A DNA stretch of 64,000 nucleotides, from contig NC_085119.1 in NCBI RefSeq assembly GCF_030269925.1, forward strand, positions 16,279,001 to 16,343,000. Reading direction: 5' to 3'. The position numbers and the translations under genes are program-made. The notes beneath the pieces are model-generated. The model was not told where the DNA came from, ran no database searches, and was given only the letters and a program-made list of their open reading frames with translations. Positions 58,373 through 64,000 of the stretch are shown one piece after another. Source of the DNA: Bombyx mori. Its lineage: Eukaryota; Arthropoda; Insecta; Lepidoptera; Bombycidae. Each line of letters begins with the position of its first letter. Positions within the stretch are counted from its first letter, which is position 1.

Positions 58373-58488
58373 TTTTTTATTGCCCTTGTAGACAGACGAG
58401 CATACGGCCCACCTGATGGTGAGTGGTTACCGACGCCCATGTCAGCAACGCCAGGGGCAGAGCCAAGCCGCTGCCTACCGTTAATCGA
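58373..58488 (-). repeat. LINE tail, family 2
   Basis: TTGTAGACAGACGAGCATAC to CAGAGCCAAGCCGCTGCC, with its A tail as the T run on the left. Confidence 0.88.
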
Positions 58489-59151
58489 AGTTCAAATTGC
58501 CATATACGGCTTAAATATTATTTTTATATATAATTTTATTCTTTTATGCAACGGATCCCTAAACGTTGCAACACATTTTAGTTAAAAAGTCTTTAGTTGG
58601 AGCATACTTGAATTTCTTTATTGCGTCCGCTTCACTTGCTTGTCCTATTTAATTAAGTATGTAAAGTTTTATTCTTTAATAAAATTCTCTTAAATATTAT
58701 TTTTAACCTAGACAGTTTATGTTTGCAACAAACTTTCATACTCACGTTTTAACCACAATGTGTTTTGTAAAAAAGATGAACGTACAGACGAATTAGAGTG
58801 TGTGTTGTTATAAGTGGATAATATTTATTGTTACATTGTTGTTGCGCATGAAGTCGAAAAGAGAATAAGTAACGAAATATTTACTATTTAATTAAATAAA
58901 AAAAAGGTTGACGTTTTGGTAAGTCGCTGTAGTATATATTGAAAGTAGTTGGAAATCATGGAGTTACATTTTTTATTTGCATTATATACATTGAATGCAT
59001 TGTAAAATTGCTAGAATAGTATAAATATCAGATCATTATAAATTCATTTATAGGAATAGTGACTCATTATGCGATTCATTGCATTTTACATTTTAAATTA
59101 GCACAATAAATAGTCCTTTTTTTATTTTTTGATAAATTTCAATTTAAGTTT
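58489..59151. other. AT-rich non-coding stretch
   Basis: No gene or recognised repeat seen. Confidence 0.5.
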
Positions 59152-59630
59152 TTGGAACGAAGTTCTTTACGGCAGGCTTGGAGGAGATAGGGATATTGCT
59201 GCGCGACCGAACTAAAAAAAATGTGATAGTAAAACTGTAAGAAAAAGTCCGTGGAATAAAACCGTTAAATGAGACGTGCGCAGGCGCGACAGTCGTATAC
59301 ACAAGCGAGTAGTGTATATTTTGTAATTATTTCTATTTCTATGTAATTTTATGTTGTCAAACAAAAATAAAGAGACATATTTTGTTATTTTAATTTTAAT
59401 TGATAATTTGAATTACGATTTTTTTTTATTTTACTTAATTTATTATTTCCTAAAATACTGAATTTCCTAAATACTTTCCTGTACTTAAATAAAAACTAAT
59501 CAGCAAAATTTAAGAGAAAAATCAGAAAACCTACATAAAATTGAGCACGATTTTTTTTGCAAATTGTGTCGATTCTACATTAGCCGAAGGAACTTCGTTC
59601 CTACCTGGTGTCCCACGACACCACATCCTT
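59152..59630 (+). mobile_element. Element with GGAACGAAGTTC-type ends, copy C
   Basis: Left end TTGGAACGAAGTTCTTTACG, right end GAAGGAACTTCGTTCCTACC to CACGACACCACATCC. The interior differs from copies A and B, so only the ends are shared. Like copy A, it is directly followed by a BMC1/Bm1-type repeat. Confidence 0.68.
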
Positions 59631-59634
59631 TTCT

Positions 59635-59896
59635 TCTTTTATTTATTGCTGAGATGAGTGGACGAGCACTTCACAGTCCACTTGGTGTTAAGTGGTTACT
59701 GGAGCCCATAGACATCCACAACGTAAATGCGCCACTCACCTTGAGATATAAGTTCTAAGATTTCAGTATAGTTACAACGGCTGCCCTACCCTTCCGAAAC
59801 CGAAACGCATTACTGCTTCACACCAGAAAAAGGCATGGTGGTGGTACCTACCCGTGCGGACTCACAAGAGATCCCATCACCAGTAATTACGCAAAT
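59635..59896 (-). repeat. BMC1/Bm1-type repeat abutting element C
   Basis: GAGATGAGTGGACGAGCACT to TCCCATCACCAGTAATTACG. It includes the AATTACGCAAAT extension seen in two other copies. Confidence 0.9.
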
Positions 59897-60549
59897 TGTA
59901 ATTTTGCGGGTTAATTTTTATAACACGATATTACGGAATATGAATATTTTTATTACGGATATGCCGGAACTAAATATCGACCAAGTAGTTTTTAATAAGG
60001 CGGATTCCTTATAATAAAGTTAACTAAAGTAAACAGTGAAAGTAGATTAATAAGCTTGTATCGTGTGCGCGTCTTAATTTCGAACTTGTATTAATTTCCA
60101 TAGTGTCAAATAGTTTCTCAAGTTCTCAAACATCTATTGGGAAGTCATTGATGTGGCACACGATACTATTTAATTTAAGAAATATTAAATTCTTTAGGTT
60201 AGATCTTGTTAATATTCATATTAATAATAGGGTGTTTTTGGAAATGTTTCCGAAAACGAAGACGGCTCTCGGAGCTGGGTTTGGTTTCGGGAAAGTCTAC
60301 CGAAACCCAAAAATTTTCCCGATCGAAAAAATCCCGTCACACCCTGTATTTTTACAGCTGTAATAAAAGTACAACAGTAGTGTATGCTGGATGCAGGCTA
60401 CGCAAGACAAGATAAGACTTCCGGTGCATTCGTAACTAGCAATGCGAGACTGTTTCGGTGTTCGAATCCCGAAGGCACTGATTTTTTTAATGAAACACGT
60501 ACTTAACAAATGGTCACGATTGACTTCCACGATGAAGGAATAGAAAAGG
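59897..60549. other. Non-coding stretch with a B-box-like motif
   Basis: No gene seen. GTGTTCGAATCCCG near 60457 resembles a tRNA B box, but no A box or cloverleaf could be made around it. Confidence 0.4.
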
Positions 60550-60757
60550 GGTGGTAGGACGTCTTGTGATTCCGTACGGGTAGGTACCACCGGCCGTGAA
60601 GCAGATAATGTGTTTCGGGTGTAAACATGGGTCAGATGTTGTACTATAAAAAAATGTGACTTAGAACCCATGTCTCAAAGTGGGTGACGACATTTACGTT
60701 GTCGATGAGGTGGAACTTGAGCTCGACTACTTATCTAAGCAATAATAAAAAAAAACC
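60550..60757 (+). repeat. BMC1/Bm1-type repeat, strongly diverged
   Basis: GTGGTAGGACGTCTTGTGAT to TTATCTAAGCAATAATAAAA, with several deletions. Confidence 0.82.
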
Positions 60758-61678
60758 ATTAAATCACCAAGTATAGTACGAAAATATTTCCATAAGATCC
60801 TTTAATAAAGTCGATATAAATAAGTTTTTCAAATAAGTGGATGGATACGCGTCGAGTGACGCTTTCTTACATATTTTATTAGCGAGCGCGAAAAGAGATA
60901 TAACCTAAAAAAATATTAATAAAATCGCGAGAGACGGTAGAACATCAAACATGTTTAGCCGGATATAACCGGGTACGGCTCGGTCCCTCGGTGGATAGCT
61001 GATAGCAAACAGCCGCAAATTATAAGTGGGCGTACTGAAAACGACTCCTTGGGCGGCCATAATAATATCTTCGAGGGAAAAATGGTAGTCTGGGATGCGC
61101 GAGGGGCGATGCGGTTCGAACGCTGATGCGTTTTTAAGGCAAACGATTACGCAGAATAAATCGTATATCGATTAACCCATCACACATTTATTACATTTGA
61201 TTTTAATATTTGAAAGCAATTAAAATTAAAATATAATAGCGATAGAAAAAATGCCAAGAAAATCGTTGAAAAAAAAACAAAATGGCCGCCATCGAAATCG
61301 CTTCAGGCCGATAACTTACGCTGCTAAATCGATCGAGGCAATACACTTAAATCGATTCGCGTACATTTTTGGCTTAGTGCAGTTCGTTACATTAATTTTT
61401 CAACTTGAATTCGAACTGGGATCCGAGTGAATGTCCATCGGTCGTGTTATAAATATTAAGATGTTTTTAGTGTCTATGGATGTGATGTTTGTTGAGAGGC
61501 ACCTTTGTGCGTGAGTCTGGATACTGACCTTGTGACCTTATTTACGGCGCCATGCCCCGTTGCAGTGCACGAGATCGCAACTCATGTAATGATAAAATAT
61601 CGTACCTTGAGACAAAGGTCGAAATCTTAAGGGATTCTTGCTTGAATTTAGAAAATCAGTTCTTTAATTATCAATATA
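60758..61678. other. Unique block, no gene recognised
   Basis: Moderate GC at 60850-61140 and a paired YY1/Pho-like motif, AAAATGGCCGCCAT, near 61269-61282. No exon supported. Confidence 0.4.
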
Positions 61679-62108
61679 CTAGCTGACCCGGCAGATTTCG
61701 TAGTGCCTCAATCGATAATAAAAGACCTAAACTTTTGTATACAATAAACATAAAACTTAAAACAAACAAAAGGAAGTAGTCGTCCGACAGGGGATTTTTA
61801 TTTAATTCCGAGCATTTTCATATTCATCTACCTTTTAAACCTTCTCTGGACTTCCACAAATAATTCAAGACAAAAATTAGCCAAATCTGTCCATCTGTTC
61901 TCGAGTTTTACCGAGATTAATGAACAGCAATTCATTTTTATATATGTCGGCGCAAATATGACTATTTACCTACTGATCATCAACTAATTACTCTGTGATA
62001 AGAAATTGATGTTAAACAGTCCCTTTTATTGTAATTTCAATACTTTAAAATCTTGTAAACACGCTCACGTGTTTAATACTTGTAAACACGCTGACGTGTA
62101 CGAAGTCC

Positions 62109-62145
62109 TATAAATACGGCCGTGCTGTCTAGCGTTGATTCATTC
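62109..62145 (+). promoter_or_regulatory. LTR core promoter: TATA box and initiator
   Basis: TATAAATA at 62109-62116 is followed 31 bp later by TCATTC at 62140-62145, an acceptable insect initiator. The same pair occurs in the right LTR, but there a LINE tail is inserted directly after TGATTCA, so it splits the initiator. Confidence 0.7.
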
Positions 62146-62246
62146 GTGTCCGAGCCGTAGTACAGTACGGATCTCTCTGTAAAGTTGTTATGCTTCTCGT
62201 GCAATATACGCAGTTCTCGTGAAGTTTTGTTTTGGAAGCCCAAACA

Positions 62247-62297
62247 TGAGTCATCGTCGAGAACTTAATGACCGTGACGTCAGCAATGGTGACGTCA
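62247..62297 (+). promoter_or_regulatory. AP-1 site and two CRE sites in the LTR
   Basis: TGAGTCA (62247-62253) and two perfect TGACGTCA palindromes (62275-62282 and 62290-62297) lie within 51 bp, downstream of the predicted start. They match the consensus of Jun/Fos and CREB/ATF bZIP factors. Binding is inferred from the motif only. Confidence 0.55.
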
Positions 62298-62527
62298 CAC
62301 TTTTTAAAAACATTCCTTCAGCGTTTCTCCTCCGTCATCAGAAGTGGGATCACATGCCGCCTCCGCTCAGCAAAAACCTGGAGACCATTTAACCATATCG
62401 GCGGAAGAAGACTACCCCCCAGCAACAGCCGATGAGCCTATACATCTACTTCACAAATCAGCATGGTCGAGCAACAAAATCAACACTCAAAGATAAGTTT
62501 TTATTTTTGATTACTAAAATTCCACCA

Positions 62528-62603
62528 CATAAGTACCACAGTGTACGCCCACTACATAAGTACCACAGTGTACGCCCACTACATAAGTACCACAGTGTAC
62601 GCC
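62528..62603 (+). repeat. 27-bp minisatellite, about 2.8 units
   Basis: CATAAGTACCACAGTGTACG plus CCCACTA repeats at 62528, 62555 and 62582 without changes. It lies in the internal region of the LTR element. Confidence 0.93.
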
Positions 62604-62649
62604 ACAACATCCCACTACACAACATCCTTATCCGAACACCTTAAATAAA

Positions 62650-62939
62650 TCTACGAGAACCGCCGAGAACTCTACGAGAACCGCCGAGAACTCTACGAGA
62701 ACCGCCGAGAACTCTACGAGAACCGCCGAGAACTCTACGAGAACCGCCGAGAACTCTACGAGAACCGCCGAGAACTCTACGAGAACCGCCGAGAACTCTA
62801 CGAGAACCCTACTATACCCTCCGAGAACCCTACTATACCCTCCGAGAACCCTACGATACCCTCCGAGAACCCTACGATACCCTCCGAGAACCCTACGATA
62901 CCCTCCGAGAACCCTACGATACCCTCCGAGAACCCTACA
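62650..62939 (+). repeat. 21-bp minisatellite, about 14 units in two types
   Basis: Type A (TCTACGAGAACCGCCGAGAA plus C) occurs seven times from 62650. Type B (CCTACGATACCCTCCGAGAA plus C, and a CTATAC variant) fills the rest. Units within each type are nearly identical. Since 21 is a multiple of three, one minus-strand frame is open across the array (62628-62951) as a repeated 7-residue unit, LVEFSAV and then LGGYRRV. Confidence 0.93.
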
Positions 62940-63109
62940 ATCAAATCGCATTAATAAGTCTCAAACCTTCATAGTTACAAGTAACGCAAGTATAACAGAT
63001 GCGCTACTCAGAGATACTTTTTATTCCTACAGGTCAATGAGAATCAAAGAAAAACCTACGAGAATCAACGAGGCCGGTGCAGAGCACGCACCGCCTGTCA
63101 GTATGGCCG

Positions 63110-63778
63110 TGTCGGCGCAAATATGACTATTTACCTACTGATCATCAACTAATTACTCTGTGATAAGAAATTGATGTTAAACAGTCCCTTTTATTGTAAT
63201 TTCAATACTTTAAAATCTTGTAAACACGCTCACGTGTTTAATACTTGTAAACACGCTGACGTGTACGAAGTCCTATAAATACGGCCGTGCTGTCTAGCGT
63301 TGATTCACCGGTCACCGTCCTCGCCGAACCCGTCGCTTGCGACGAAGGGCTCGACGAGCGAATTAACCCACAGACACAGCCCACTGAGTTTCTCGCCGGA
63401 TCTTCTCAGTGGGTCGCGCTTCCGATCCGGTGGTAGATTCTGCGAAGCACTGCTCTTGCTAGGGCGGTGTTAGCAATTCTCCGGTTTGAGCCCCGCGAGC
63501 TCACCTACACAAGCTAGGGTACGCTGAAATAGCCTCTCAAGGCTATCAGCATAGGTAGGAAAAAAAAAAAAAGCGTTGATTCATTCGTGTCCGAGCCGTA
63601 GTACAGTACGGATCTCTCTGTAACGTTGTTATGCTTCTCGTGCAATATACGCAGTTCTCGTGAAGTTTTGTTTTGGAAGCCCAAACATGAGTCATCGTCG
63701 AGAACTTAATGACCGTGACGTCAGCAATGGTGACGTCACACTTTTTAAAAACATTCCTTCAGCGTTTCTCCTCCGTCA
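63110..63778 (+). repeat. Right LTR, split by a LINE tail
   Basis: Bases 63110-63307 and 63584-63778 together equal the 393 bp of the left LTR. The gap is the LINE tail plus its target-site duplication. Confidence 0.92.
63308..63571 (+). mobile_element. LINE family 3 tail inserted in the right LTR
   Basis: AGCGTTGATTCA lies on both sides (63296-63307 and 63572-63583), a 12-bp target-site duplication. The insert starts within the last codons (CCGGTCACCGTCCTCGCC), includes the stop codon and 3' untranslated part, and ends in a 12-A tail. Confidence 0.93.
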
Positions 63779-63788
63779 TATATATAGA

Positions 63789-64000
63789 TAAAGATAGATT
63801 GTTTTTAATCACTATGACGTCATTTAATCAAAATTGTCTGCTATTTAAAGCAGTTTCTATGTATGATTTGGTTCCCTTTTGTACAGCGTATTGATTTGGT
63901 TTAGTAAATAAAGTAAAAAGTCGTTTATTAACATTTTCTTTATTCAAGTGCTCGAACGCGTTTTTAAAGCAAAGAGATGACGTAGCTCTAACACGAGGAT
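63789..64000. other. Non-coding end of window
   Basis: No gene or recognised repeat seen in the last 212 bases. Confidence 0.5.

Larger units (their letters stand above)
61945..62337 (+). repeat. Left LTR
   Basis: Starts TG and ends CA. Its first half holds a 27-bp direct repeat (CTTGTAAACACGCTCACGTG type), each unit with ACACG/CGTGT inverted halves. It carries the promoter and CRE/AP-1 motifs listed separately. The matching right LTR is at 63110-63778. Confidence 0.92.
61945..63778 (+). mobile_element. Short LTR retroelement without gag/pol (TRIM-like)
   Basis: Two LTRs of 393 bp (after removing a nested insert) start TGTCGGCGCAAATATGACTA and end CTCCTCCGTCA. By eye they differ at one base (A at about 62185 against C at about 63624). 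The flanking TATA on both sides is a 4-bp duplication. The internal part (62338-63109, 772 bp) has no recognisable gag, protease, RT or integrase and contains two minisatellite blocks. No clear primer-binding site or polypurine tract was seen next to the LTRs. It would need proteins from another element to move. Confidence 0.88.
61679..63788 (-). mobile_element. Helitron-like element, family C, split by an LTR element
   Basis: CTAG at 61679-61682 is the 3' end on the minus strand. The element follows 57507-57797 up to ATTTTTATATA at 61944, is interrupted by the LTR element, and resumes at 63779 with TATATATAGA, whose GA at 63787-63788 is the complement of the 5' TC. Confidence 0.85.

Noticed and set aside
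60440..60480. Second tRNA-like sequence (B box near 60457)
   Set aside because: No A box and no cloverleaf could be built around it.
62528..62939. Regular short repeats that could suggest a CRISPR array
   Set aside because: The units are contiguous 27- and 21-bp tandem copies without unique spacers, and the window is eukaryotic.
61945..63778. Endogenous retrovirus
   Set aside because: No gag, pol or env could be found between the LTRs; the unit is far too short.

Overview
The window is animal nuclear DNA, almost certainly from a moth of the genus Bombyx or a close relative. Two things point there: split, GT-AG-spliced exons of a teneurin, and about twenty copies of an interspersed repeat that I recall as BMC1/Bm1-type silkworm sequence (family name from memory, not searched). 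There is no operon-like structure and most of the window is non-coding.

Region 1 (1-15443, minus strand) holds one protein gene, a teneurin. I place it with Ten-m rather than Ten-a from remembered similarity of the cytoplasmic and juxtamembrane parts; family confidence is high, paralogue confidence moderate. I could trace 13 exons with matching splice phases. In order they encode part of the cytoplasmic domain (15443-15282), the last cytoplasmic part plus the membrane span (14022-13723), a long Ser/Thr-rich extracellular linker with a furin-like site (12857-11142), a jelly-roll-like segment (10693-10416), eight EGF repeats (10032-8246), Cys-rich and transthyretin-like parts (7213-4624), then the start of the beta-propeller and the NHL/YD-shell start (3841-1). 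The gene runs off the left edge, so most of the YD shell and the C-terminus are missing. The 5' exons upstream of 15443 were not found. About 2,020 residues lie in the window. Nearly every intron carries a transposable-element remnant.

Region 2 (15444-64000) is probably the large upstream intron or the 5' flank of the same gene. It is an AT-rich repeat landscape with a few unique, GC-richer blocks (about 15.8-18.7, 26.2-28.2, 30.4-32.5, 34.4-35.7 and 60.8-61.4 kb) that are the best places to look for promoters and enhancers. It holds 5'-truncated non-LTR retrotransposons (two with a long reverse-transcriptase frame, poly-A tail and target-site duplication), a mariner remnant, five or more Helitron-type insertions, a hAT-type MITE (inside the gene), a solo LTR (inside the gene), a tRNA-headed SINE, a long inverted repeat, and three copies of an element with GGAACGAAGTTCC-like ends.

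The right end (61679-63788) is a three-level nest: a Helitron-type element is split by a very young LTR element (LTRs differing at one of 393 positions by eye), whose right LTR is split by a LINE tail. The LTR element has no visible gag or pol and instead carries two minisatellite blocks. I found no CRISPR, operon or clearly new enzyme system. The most unusual items are the LTR mini-element with its AP-1/CRE-like motifs and minisatellite core, the long inverted repeat, and the solo LTR whose intact-looking promoter lies about 90 bp from a teneurin exon.
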